Positions 35,301 through 42,006 of a stretch of 46,080 nucleotides of DNA are shown here, piece by piece. This stretch comes from Lingula anatina (Eukaryota; Brachiopoda; Lingulata; Lingulida; Lingulidae). Every line of letters starts with the position of its first letter. Positions within the stretch are counted from its first letter, which is position 1. The notes below the pieces were generated by a model. The model saw only the letters and a program-made list of their open reading frames with translations, made no database searches and had not been told where the DNA came from. A program made the position numbers and the translations under genes. The DNA lies in the NCBI RefSeq assembly GCF_001039355.2, contig NW_019775791.1:796038-842117 (forward strand), read 5' to 3'.

Positions 35301-36873
35301 GATATTATTCAGTAACAACCTGGGTAAACCAGAGGGTCTGGCCATAGACAATAAAGCTGGGCGTTTATACTGGAGTGACACTAAGCTACAGCGCATAGAG
35401 TGTGCAGAAATTACTGGACTTCAGCGAAGTCGCCGTGTGTTGGTAGAAACTGGAATCAAAGACCCCATCAGTGTGGCGGTGCACGGAAATTATCTGTACT
35501 GGGTGGATAAGGGTCTGGATTTGATAGAACGAATCAATAAATACTCAGGAGCTGATAGGAAACGCATACAGGGTAGGATTGAAAATTTGTCTGACTTAAA
35601 ATCCGTGGAGAAAATCACGCCAAAGGATTTCAACTTAAATCCGTGTAGTGTAAATAATGGGGGATGCTCCCATATTTGTGTTGCTAGAAAAGATAGCACA
35701 TCTGTGTGTAACTGTCCGTTGGGTTTAATCTTAGATCCTCAGAAGGATCAGATTTGCACCCCGCCCCCAACATGTGACCCTAATCAGTTCACGTGTTTGA
35801 CGGGGAACATCGACTGCGTGCCAAAACCATGGCAGTGTGACGGTTATGTTGAGTGTCAGGATGGATCTGACGAGAAAGACTGCAACCCGCCAACTTGTAA
35901 GGATGATGAATTTGCGTGCAAGTCTGGTAATAAACAATGTATTCCGCTGGACCAGAAATGTAACGGGAAATCCGATTGTGATGATCATTCTGACGAGAGA
36001 GAAACCTGCTGTGTTGTGGACCAGATTTACTGTGAGAAGGAAAAGAAATGTATCCCTTCTTCTTATAGATGTGATGGGAAAAAAGATTGTAAGGATGGAA
36101 GTGATGAAAGAAACTGCACCATTCAGGAGTCCCCCATCAAACCCAGTACAGCGCAATACACAGTAGGCATTGTGGTGGGGTTAATTGCAGTCATGCTGGT
36201 CCTGGTGATCATCGTGATTGCCTGCAAGAGAAAATCAAGTCAGACAGTCACTGAAGACACCAGTAGAGACATCATTTTTGTTGCAAAAACTCAAACGCCC
36301 ACAATTGGGCAGAGCACACCACCAAATACGTTAAGTTCAAGGGGTAAATCTGGAACTACCTGTTTATCAGTGACTACAGACGCCTCCAGAAATAGTGGGG
36401 GCCCTCCCTACGACAGGACACCCTTAACGGGGGCCTCGTCCAGTAGCTCTAGTGTGACACACTACCCATTAGAGACACTTAATCCCCCTCCGAGTCCCGT
36501 CACAGACAGGTCTGTGTGTGGGGTGGGTGGGTACTCTGTGTGTTCAGGCTCTAACAGTCCCTCCACAGTACGCTCTTATAGACAATATAACAGGTTACGG
36601 AATATTCCTCCACTGCATACGACACCGTGCAGTACAGATGTGTGTGAGGAGAGCGAGCCGTATCCACCCACATCTAGAAGATATTATCCTTCTTTGTTAT
36701 CTTCTGAACTGAACTATGACTCTGACCCGTACCCTCCGCCCCCCACACCAAGGAGCCATTATTTCTCAGACGCTGAGCCGAGTTATCCACCATCACCGTC
36801 AACAGAACGAAGCTTTTTTGTCAACCCGTACCCTCCTCCTCCTTCACCTACTGAAGCCACCTCTGACTGCTAA
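8124..36873 (+). CDS. LRP6: LRP5/6 (arrow) Wnt co-receptor, complete, 16 coding exons
   Basis: Type I membrane receptor that binds Wnt with Frizzled and, once phosphorylated on its tail, recruits Axin to stabilise beta-catenin (family knowledge). The 16 exons total 4890 nt, all phases agree, and the product has 1629 residues, close to vertebrate LRP5/6. Domains: signal peptide 1-19; YWTD propeller 1 about 20-286, EGF 288-331; propeller 2 about 332-592, EGF 595-637; propeller 3 about 638-900, EGF 901-947; propeller 4 about 948-1217, EGF from about 1218; LDLa modules about 1264-1300, 1305-1342 and 1343-1378; membrane span about 1394-1416; tail 1417-1629. PPPSP-type motifs start at 1501, 1542, 1585, 1602 and 1618. 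The module order identifies LRP5/6 rather than LDLR, LRP1 or LRP4. Invertebrates usually have one gene for both vertebrate paralogues, so the symbol stands for LRP5/6. Oddities: duplicated exon ends with donors at exons 4 and 13, and an exon 8 fragment in the preceding intron. Confidence 0.97.
8371..8394. repeat. (GA)n microsatellite
   Basis: A run of about 11 GA units in intron 1. Confidence 0.85.
12551..12676. mobile_element. Foldback family fragment, copy A
   Basis: It contains CTGATTGTATTCAGCTAGTC and ends TTCATTATGAACGGTC. These match the right half of the elements at 20591-20820 and 43532-43778. The left arm is absent or decayed. Confidence 0.65.
13598..13616. repeat. Poly(G) tract
   Basis: A run of about 17 G in intron 1; its length may be uncertain in the assembly. 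Confidence 0.8.
15316..15721 (+). CDS. LRP6: LRP5/6 exon 2, propeller 1 first part
   Basis: Residues 19-154, acceptor gatttcag, donor gtaaat. It contains [34 protein letters not shown] and [10 protein letters not shown], and ends [14 protein letters not shown]. The match to the start of vertebrate LRP5/6 propeller 1 is very strong. Confidence 0.97.
17176..17385. mobile_element. Palindromic element, GATCGAT family, copy 1
   Basis: The ends TTTAGATCGATCCATCC and (reverse) TTTAGATCGATCTATTCC are inverted copies. The interior repeats the theme (TAAATTGCTGTCA against TAGATTACTGTCAG reversed). The arms are diverged but align along most of their length. A related, better-preserved copy lies at 19059-19250. 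Confidence 0.65.
17479..17572. mobile_element. Foldback family fragment, copy B
   Basis: It contains TCTGATTGCATTCAGCAAGA and the end ATTGTGAATTGGCCC, as in the right halves of copies C, D and E. Confidence 0.7.
19059..19250. mobile_element. Palindromic element, GATCGAT family, copy 2
   Basis: The left arm, about 19059-19143, and the right arm, 19166-19250, form a near-perfect hairpin of about 85 bp per arm. Shared blocks include AAGCAGCTTAGATGTCTG and CTAAATTGC/CTAAACTGC. The loop is only about 22 bp. It has no coding content and is typical of a foldback MITE. Confidence 0.8.
19765..20165 (+). CDS. LRP6: LRP5/6 exon 3, rest of propeller 1
   Basis: Residues 154-288, acceptor atttcag, donor gtaaga. 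It contains [40 protein letters not shown] and [11 protein letters not shown], completing the propeller and leading into the EGF exon in phase 1. Confidence 0.97.
20591..20820. mobile_element. Foldback family, copy C, near full length
   Basis: The left end GGCTGCGTGCACAATGAAAC pairs with the right end GTTACATTGTGGCAG, and GAATTCTCGCTGAATGCAAT pairs with ATTGCATTCAGCAAGAGTCC. About 230 bp, non-coding; arms diverged. Confidence 0.7.
22181..22313. mobile_element. Foldback family, copy D, right half
   Basis: ATACAGAAAAGCTGGTAATTAT matches the centre of copy C in shorter form. TCTGATTGTATTCAGCAAGA and the end TTCATTGTGAACCC match the right arm. Confidence 0.65.
22687..22866. mobile_element. MITE-like inverted-repeat element, AACAGATCC family
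   Basis: The left arm GAACAGCGAACTAACAGATC and the right arm (reversed) GAACAGCAAACTAACAGATC are nearly identical, and the similarity continues inward for about 70 bp. The centre contains CCCCGCGGGG. No coding content. Confidence 0.75.
26415..26546 (+). CDS. LRP6: LRP5/6 exon 4, EGF module 1
   Basis: 132 nt, phase 1 on both sides, acceptor ttgcag, donor gtaaga. It encodes [13 protein letters not shown], then [19 protein letters not shown]: six cysteines in the usual order. The last about 18 nt and the donor are repeated twice more downstream (donors after 26618 and 26688). Confidence 0.96.
26529..26745 (+). repeat. Tandem repeat carrying exon 4 end and its splice donor (three donors)
   Basis: Units of 72 and 70 bp begin with CACAACTGTTCTGATG and the identical donor gtaagattatctga, at 26531, 26603 and 26673 (third copy CATAACTG). 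The rest of the unit is ACACCAACRCACTGT..AACCAACACAATGT. A fourth, partial unit grades into (CAACACA)-like sequence up to about 26870. Reading through the first donor meets TGA within six codons. Confidence 0.92.
26746..26870. repeat. Degenerate CAACACA/CAACTAA simple repeat
   Basis: A continuation of the exon 4 tandem array in decayed form. It ends about 40 bp before exon 5. Confidence 0.75.
26909..27109 (+). CDS. LRP6: LRP5/6 exon 5, propeller 2 first part
   Basis: Residues 332-399, phase 1 to 1, acceptor ttctcag, donor gtaaga. It encodes [20 protein letters not shown] and [20 protein letters not shown]. Together with exon 6 it makes 397 nt of propeller 2. Confidence 0.96.
27272..27467 (+). 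CDS. LRP6: LRP5/6 exon 6, propeller 2
   Basis: Residues 399-464, acceptor gttccag, donor gtaaga. It encodes [37 protein letters not shown] and [12 protein letters not shown]. Confidence 0.96.
27468..29150. other. LRP5/6 intron 6 (1.7 kb)
   Basis: AT-rich and non-coding. Two short related segments (about 27519-27565 and 28666-28712) share ATATAGCT(A/G)TCAC and GTCTGTC-like text. Nothing else recognised. Confidence 0.5.
29151..29401 (+). CDS. LRP6: LRP5/6 exon 7, propeller 2
   Basis: Residues 464-548, acceptor atttcag, donor gtaggt. It encodes [40 protein letters not shown] and [11 protein letters not shown]. Confidence 0.96.
29402..30008. other. LRP5/6 intron 7, with an exon 8 fragment
   Basis: Non-coding, 607 bp. 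At 29922-29956 it carries a near copy of part of exon 8 (30032-30065); the two sites are 110 bp apart. Confidence 0.7.
29922..29956 (+). repeat. Partial copy of exon 8 inside intron 7
   Basis: TGGCAGAGGTGGTCAATAGA plus GAGAATTAACCAGG matches exon 8 at 30032-30065 with one substitution (T for A) and one extra C. Flanks on both sides are unrelated. No acceptor precedes it, so it cannot serve as an exon by itself. Confidence 0.85.
30009..30149 (+). CDS. LRP6: LRP5/6 exon 8, end of propeller 2
   Basis: Residues 548-595, phase 1 to 1, acceptor cccttcag, donor gtaact. It encodes [20 protein letters not shown] and [17 protein letters not shown]. Confidence 0.95.
30150..30580. other. LRP5/6 intron 8
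   Basis: 431 bp. It holds a CCCCACC-rich stretch at about 30245-30300 and is otherwise AT-rich. No other feature seen. Confidence 0.5.
30581..30879 (+). CDS. LRP6: LRP5/6 exon 9, EGF module 2 and start of propeller 3
   Basis: Residues 595-694, acceptor cttccag, donor gtatgt, phase 1 to 0. It encodes [37 protein letters not shown], then [20 protein letters not shown] and [10 protein letters not shown]. Confidence 0.97.
30880..31194. other. LRP5/6 intron 9
   Basis: 315 bp, AT-rich, no feature beyond splice sites. Confidence 0.5.
31195..31421 (+). CDS. LRP6: LRP5/6 exon 10, propeller 3
   Basis: Residues 695-770, acceptor attgcag, donor gtaaga. It encodes [38 protein letters not shown] and [12 protein letters not shown]. 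Confidence 0.97.
31422..31836. other. LRP5/6 intron 10
   Basis: 415 bp, AT-rich, no feature recognised. Confidence 0.5.
31837..32021 (+). CDS. LRP6: LRP5/6 exon 11, propeller 3
   Basis: Residues 770-832, acceptor cttctag, donor gtgaga. It encodes [20 protein letters not shown] and [19 protein letters not shown]. The YWTD motifs are YWTE and YWVD here, both common variants. Confidence 0.96.
32022..32445. other. LRP5/6 intron 11
   Basis: 424 bp with a compound (GT)n(GA)n microsatellite (32266-32353) about 92 bp upstream of exon 12. No other feature. Confidence 0.6.
32266..32353. repeat. Compound (GT)n(GA)n microsatellite
   Basis: About 43 bp of GT (one GC interruption) followed by about 45 bp of GA, ending in GGGAGGGAGAG. 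Likely highly polymorphic. Confidence 0.95.
32446..32652 (+). CDS. LRP6: LRP5/6 exon 12, end of propeller 3
   Basis: Residues 832-901, phase 1 to 1, donor gtgagt. The acceptor catctttaag is pyrimidine-poor. It encodes [38 protein letters not shown] and [13 protein letters not shown]. It has no ATG-to-stop frame of its own and was placed by phase and homology. Confidence 0.94.
32653..33240. other. LRP5/6 intron 12
   Basis: 588 bp containing a MITE copy (32994-33159) that ends 81 bp before exon 13. The rest is unremarkable. Confidence 0.6.
32994..33159. mobile_element. MITE of the GGGGCGGAT family, copy 2 (166 bp, reverse of copy 1)
   Basis: It begins CAGGGGCAGAACCAGAG and ends TTCTGCCCACCCCTG. 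Shared text with the reverse of 4475-4643 includes TTTTCTGACAGTCTTCCAAA, TTATCTTTGTTGAT and GTCAATGTAAACTTGAAAA. The ends are more decayed than in copy 1, and no clear target duplication is seen. Confidence 0.85.
33241..33381 (+). CDS. LRP6: LRP5/6 exon 13, EGF module 3
   Basis: Residues 901-948, phase 1 to 1, acceptor ctctccag, donor gtatgt. It encodes [20 protein letters not shown] and [19 protein letters not shown]. Its last 60 or so nt and donor are duplicated 100 bp downstream. Confidence 0.95.
33319..33518 (+). repeat. 100-bp tandem duplication of exon 13 end with its splice donor
   Basis: Unit 1 (33319-33418) and unit 2 (33419-33518) are nearly identical: ACCCACCA(T/C)TGTGCCTGTC through ACAAGACCTGCAGTC, gtatgt and TAGCAATACTTA. 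The second donor follows 33481, exactly 100 bp after the first. Unit 2 has no acceptor in front. Reading through the first donor shifts frame and soon meets a stop. Confidence 0.95.
33382..33909. other. LRP5/6 intron 13
   Basis: 528 bp. It begins with the duplicated exon 13 end; the rest is AT-rich without other features. Confidence 0.6.
33910..34115 (+). CDS. LRP6: LRP5/6 exon 14, start of propeller 4
   Basis: Residues 948-1016, acceptor cccttcag, donor gtgagt. It encodes [34 protein letters not shown] and [20 protein letters not shown]. Confidence 0.96.
34116..34554. other. LRP5/6 intron 14
   Basis: 439 bp, AT-rich, nothing recognised. Confidence 0.5.
34555..34751 (+). CDS. LRP6: LRP5/6 exon 15, propeller 4
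   Basis: Residues 1017-1082, acceptor cactcag, donor gtaatt. It encodes [38 protein letters not shown] and [12 protein letters not shown]. The motif is YWTC rather than YWTD. Confidence 0.96.
34752..35228. other. LRP5/6 intron 15
   Basis: 477 bp, AT-rich, nothing recognised. Confidence 0.5.
35229..36873 (+). CDS. LRP6: LRP5/6 exon 16: propeller 4 end, EGF 4, LDLa x3, membrane span, tail
   Basis: One 1645-nt terminal exon (residues 1082-1629, stop TAA at 36871). Propeller blades carry [23 protein letters not shown] and YWVDKG. EGF 4 starts [14 protein letters not shown] (C1221). The LDLa modules end in the calcium-binding [17 protein letters not shown] and DGSDERNC. The membrane span, about 1394-1416, is followed by KRKSS. 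Tail motifs: [12 protein letters not shown] (PPPSP at 1501-1505), [15 protein letters not shown] (1541-1554), [14 protein letters not shown] (1581 on), [12 protein letters not shown] (1600 on) and [12 protein letters not shown] (1614 on). In the family these are phosphorylated by GSK3 at the S/T of PPPS/TP and by CK1 just after, and they bind Axin. The protein ends EATSDC. Confidence 0.98.
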
Positions 36874-38850
36874 CACTGGGATGAAAGGCTGACATTTGAT
36901 ACATCGGTTTGTTCTAACTGCTGGATAAACCTTAAAAGGCCAATCTTCTGAAAAAATCACTCATTTTTAAGATGCATTTGGTAGACTATACGGAGAGAGT
37001 GATCAAGAACAAAGTGTTTTCAGTTTAAACCAACATATCATTGTATTTGTTTTTTTTTTCAAGTCACAAAACCAGGAAATTTGTTTTGTGTTCGTCTTGG
37101 AACAGAAGGTACTGTTTCAATGACAGATTTATATTTTTAACAAACATTAATTTTTTTTGAAAAAGTCTTTGATAAACGAAGGCATTCACAGTTGTGAAAT
37201 TACAATGTTGTTCAGTTTTTTGTAATATTTTTGGTCACACCACTCGAAAATCGAGGACATTTTGTTTTAAAATGTGAAAATTGTGCCTTTCAATACTGCT
37301 GACATTTTATATCAGTGTTAATAAGTTTTCTTATCAGAATCTATTTTATGGATCATGTGAACAATTCCTGCTGTACTCTTGTGCCTTGCTGCTTGCAGAA
37401 TGTCCACCTTTTATCTATTTTAGATAACAACACAAGCTGGGTTGTGTTTTGGAGAGTTTACTGGTCAGTTTCTATAATGTTCAACTGTATTCATAGTGTA
37501 AATAGTGTGAAATGTAACATATTGAACTTGTACAGGCTAGTTGGGATTGGTGCACATATCATTACCATGGCAACACTCCATGGCAACAGCCCATGGCAAC
37601 ACTGCAGGAATGGGCAGTTAAGAGTTGTACCCTGTAGAGAAGAAATCTATTTATATACTTGTTTAACAGTATTTATGAACCTGTACATTTTTATAGCATC
37701 ATCTGTAAATAGAAATATCCATGTTACATTATAAGGTCAACAGCATTGAAATCTCCTATAGTTAGTGTAATAATTATATAAGCAAGCTGAGTATGTATAT
37801 TTATAGAATTTGTGACCGAGGTCTTTGTTTATTCTGTATCGTTCCATTTGAAATGAGAGCTATTTGTTCAAGGATTATTTCATTTGGTCGTGTCACAAAT
37901 GGGGATACTTTTGTATTCCTACGATGAAAATCTTCTGTTCAGTCAAAGACTATGAAATGACAGGAAAGTGATTGGAGTTCGTTTAATTAAAATTTTAATT
38001 TGTTCATGTAATGATCATGGCTGGACAGATTGTGCAGTTGATAATTTTAATTCCTGTTTTTACTGTTATAGCAGAGGAGGGTAGCTACATGGCGTTCTAC
38101 CTTACACTTTCTTTTTAACATGGCAAATTCAAGGCTGTTTACCATTTAACATTTGCCTAAAAGGTTTGTCATTTAGTTTCTTATAATGACCTTTTGGTTT
38201 GGTTGATAATGCCGTTGTTGCCACCGAGTCAGTATTATATAAACTGTGCAAAGTAAATGAGCAGTGACTGCTCTGCCAAGTCTATTATTTACCCATCACG
38301 GTGGCCAGGAATCTTAGTTTAGTTGAGCAAGACGCAATGTCTGTAGTTGTGAACCAAAGATACCCAAGTAAGTGTATACCCATCGTACTGTTTTCCCTGC
38401 CTTGTTATAGATCATTCAACGTTAGATATCAGATATCCATATGTGATTTTCTAGGTCTCTTTCCTCCACCCCTCTCCGTTCAAATTTGCATAACCACTCC
38501 CCATCAATTGTTTAATCAAGCCGGTAAACAGTGCAGTTTTAGTTGATTAATTTTTAGACTTTTTTTATCTTTAATGGATTGAAGCCAGGAAGCCAGTTTA
38601 AGGGCATCATTTTAAGTTTTCAAAGTAAAATGTATCTTTGGATTTTAGGATGATTTCAGGCAGAAGGCGTCTGCATATAGAGTTTTTTTTTAGTTTTATT
38701 GTTCGAGTTTTCAGAAAGAGATGTTTCTTGGTGTTTTGAAATACAGGGAATTTTGTGTTCATGTTTGTTATGTATCGTTTACCTGTGCCATGTCTACGTG
38801 TTCTTGTACAGAGATCTAAAACTGTATAAATAAATCATACAAATTAAGCA
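36874..38850 (+). other. LRP5/6 3' UTR
   Basis: About 1.97 kb of AU-rich sequence from the stop to just past the poly(A) signal. It contains TTTTTGTAAT-type runs and a CCATGGCAACA repeat near 37566-37604. Open frames inside it (37315-37734, 38301-38546) show no domains. Confidence 0.75.
38829..38834 (+). terminator. Probable poly(A) signal of LRP5/6
   Basis: AATAAA in TGTATAAATAAATCATAC, followed about 15 nt later by the GT-rich AAGTGTGTTTTC. Cleavage is expected near 38845-38855. Confidence 0.75.
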
Positions 38851-39057
38851 AGTGTGTTTTCATATTCCTCACAAATGGGTGCTGGTCGCCAGTGATGCGT
38901 CACACGTCCCCTTTTACCAAGGACTTTCAGGCCCGCTGCCAGCAATTTTAAAAGGGGAGGGGGTCTTTAAATATCCGAAAGAGTGGATCGGTAGAACGAC
39001 CATTCCAAAACTTCCAATAACAATGTCTGTGGGACGAGTTGGGACATAAAGTGTACA

Positions 39058-39074
39058 GGGGGGGGGGGGGGGGG
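39058..39074. repeat. Poly(G) tract
   Basis: About 17 G in a row; its length may be uncertain in the assembly. Confidence 0.85.
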
Positions 39075-39371
39075 CACGTTACAACAAATTAGAAGAATTA
39101 TGACAGGGGAGTGATTTCACCACAAAGACTTAAAGCTTATAATTGTAAAAATGGTTTTTTTAAAAAAATAGCAGATTAAATAAATTTTGATAAAATTTTT
39201 ACCATTACAATTAAAAATAAGGGTGAAATAAAACACTTAAATTCAAAACGATCACTTACTGCATAACTTAAAAGATCTAGTTTTTAAAACAAACTGGTTA
39301 TTGAAGTGTTGAATGGATAAAGCTACAACAGAAGTGTGACAGTCTGCAGCAGTGTAGAATGGACATTACTA

Positions 39372-40068
39372 AAGCCTGGGTCCCAATTCCACGTATGGTT
39401 TTCTGGACGTACGTTTTTCCTCTCGTAGCTAGATCACAGGGAAGGAATCAAGTAATTAGTGACTGCAATGAATGCGCAAGAAGAAAGTGCGTGGAAAGTA
39501 CGTGAGAAGCACAGCCTCCGCACGTCAGGAGTACCTCCTGTGTCTGACGGGCTTTCGCTCGTGTCCTGCACGCCCCGTGCACTAATCCTTTTTAACTCCC
39601 GCTCCGTGCGCATGGAGCGACCACTACTTACTCAACATGTACGAAGCCCGTGAGGTCTACACGGTGGGCGCGAGGAAGTGCGGAGTGAGCACGTAGTGAG
39701 CAAGAAATAAGTACGTGTATCGAGCGCCTTAACTACGTGCATCGCACGCACCGTAGCCACCCAAGTGCAGTAGGAAAAAAAGAATTTCCTCACGTGTCCC
39801 GTATGACAGGCGCACGACAGGCGAACGCTACACGTTCGCATGTCGTATTTTATTTTTTATTATTATTATTATTATTTTTTTTTTTTGAGAATTAGAAGAC
39901 AGCACGCAGCGGCTGTTGATCATGTCGAAAACTTTCTACGTGCTGTCTGCGACCTCCAAAAGTTGCACGATAGGCGTGCCACTCCCGCACGAAATCCCAC
40001 GTTTTCCCCCAATGTTTTGGATTAGATCAGACGTAGAAGCCCGTACGTTGGGATGAGACCCAGGCTTA
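39372..40068. mobile_element. Non-autonomous inverted-repeat element, about 700 bp, CpG-rich
   Basis: Left end AAGCCTGGGTCCCAATTCCA and (reversed) right end AAGCCTGGGTCTCATCCCAA are inverted copies, continuing into ACGTA-type text. The interior is richer in CG dinucleotides (CACGTACG-like themes) than the flanks and carries poly(T) and (TTA)n near 39856-39884. No transposase is visible. No sure target duplication. Confidence 0.7.
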
Positions 40069-40730
40069 ACGTATGTAATGGGCGTGTCCGGTATAAACTG
40101 TTTTATAAACACTTATGGGTTTAAAGGTACATTTGAACCTAGCGTCGGTGGAGCGTGGATTCCCAGTAACACATAAACCACTTCTACCAGTTTCCTATAC
40201 GACTCAAATAGATTCAATATGCCAAGGGATAAACTGAATAAATCACTCGATCAGCCATAAAAGAGCTTTAGACTGCTCCTTTCTTTAAAAATTTTGGTCA
40301 GAAATTTAACCTGCTTATCTGACCTACTTTTCTTCCTCATATTTATATAAAGCGTAGAAAGCTACCCGAAAGATCCGTTCAAATATCATTTTTCTGGTAA
40401 TATTAAACAATGTCTTTCAGTTATGGCATTTGGTTGGCTTTTGTGACAATAAATTGACTTCATATGCATCTATAAATGGCGTGACCTTACATTTGACAGA
40501 GCTGTCAACTTGTGGATCTGTTAATTATATTGGTGTTCATTTTCAGGACCAAGCACTAAAAAACCTTTCAAAGAATAAACATATTGCTTTACATTTCTCC
40601 CACTTTTACTTTTGGATCATAAATGTTCATAATTGTAATGTCTTTATAGGTTTACACGCAGTCTTTCTAATGAACGGAGTTGACACAAACATGCAAAGTT
40701 GAACAACGCTTTAAGTAACCATTTACGGTA

Positions 40731-40736
40731 TTTATT
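40731..40736 (-). terminator. Possible poly(A) signal of the sulfotransferase gene
   Basis: AATAAA on the minus strand, about 240 nt downstream of the stop codon. It is the nearest clear candidate. Confidence 0.5.
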
Positions 40737-40976
40737 TATCCCTTGGTATTTTTATTGACAGATATACAGATACAAGCATGAAAAGAATTTTGCTAAGTAA
40801 TAATGGTTGGAAAAAGTTGGACACTGACTATAGTTCATTTCACCCACTTAAATGAATTTGGTTTGCAGAACTTCAATTTGCCGTCCACGAATGTATTATT
40901 AATAGCGCTGTTATGGTACCAGCTATGACTTCATAATGAATTCAAATATGTACAATCGTACAATGGCGTGACTTAA

Positions 40977-42006
40977 TTAAAGTTTCATCTGGCTCCTTAC
41001 AGACCGCAGAAGCAAGCAAAAGAAATGGTCGACTGAGAATCCATTTGACCATTTGGACTGTTTAACTTCCAAAGGAGGCAAATTGCTCCGAAAACTTCTC
41101 CTACAGTAGTTGGTTACTTTTGCGTTAATTTGTTTGAAATATTCGACTTCCTCGTGATAATCCGCCCCCTGATCGTGGATTATTTTTGTTAGCTTCTTAG
41201 AATAGTGGGAATATAGGCGGCGATTAACGTTGGTGAAATTTGACAATAATTTATCCAACTCCTTGTCACTGCTTTCTGTACGGTTTCTCTTGCGATTTAT
41301 CATACGCTTGGTATATAGGATATCTTTTAGATCCCAGCAAAGCTCACGTTTTAAGAAAACGAGGCATTCGTCGAGATGTTCTATTAAAATTACGAAATTA
41401 TATCGTCTGTCTAAAAAATCTATGTATTTCATTATTTCTGTCTCATTGTCCGAATTCTCTTCTCGGAAACCACCTAAAAACTGCGCCATGTTGTTTCTGC
41501 GCATACCCACTGGTATTGAACTTCCTACCTTTCTTTTCCATTCATTGATAAATTTCGGAGAATCCCGGATATATTCCAACATATGATTATCAGTCTTGTA
41601 TGTAAAGACTGGATCTGTCCTTTTCTTGTAGTATGAAAATGCAGATCGAAATTGAGAAAAGGGTTCTCTAAGAAGCCCGATGAAATACGTGTCTTCGTGC
41701 ATTACTGCAAGAAAATGGCTGTCACTGTACTTCACATGATGAAGAATCATATCAAATTTTGGTTTATCAAGGCTAGGTCCGAAGACGTCTCTTTTTCCTG
41801 CCACAGTCAAGTTATTAAGAAATGCAAATCTCATGAATATATTAAAGACCGTAGTGGAACCACATTTGTGGACCTTCCGAACAACCACATGAGTTCGGGG
41901 TTGACATTGATTCTGCCTGGTCATTTCGAGCAGACGATTTTCTTCGTATTTTCTGAGAAAAGCTGCATTCGCCGCAGATGTTGTCATCCAGTTACTTGGT
42001 AAACCG
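40977..42006 (-). CDS. Sulfotransferase exon 2, catalytic domain
   Basis: The acceptor is a pyrimidine-rich stretch (tgtcttctgtttcaatgatgaag) before 42006. The first base completes Ser across the junction, then GLPSNWMTTSAANAAF. The exon runs to TAA at 40979-40977. It contains both PAPS-binding motifs. Confidence 0.93.

Larger units (their letters stand above)
38851..40730. other. Intergenic region between LRP5/6 and the sulfotransferase
   Basis: The two genes converge. It holds a poly(G) run (39058-39074), the foldback element at 39372-40068 with a (TTA)n tract, and AT-rich sequence. No gene supported. Confidence 0.55.

Noticed and set aside
37315-37734. 139-codon open frame downstream of LRP5/6
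   Set aside because: Lies in the 3' UTR before the poly(A) signal and shows no domain or conserved pattern.
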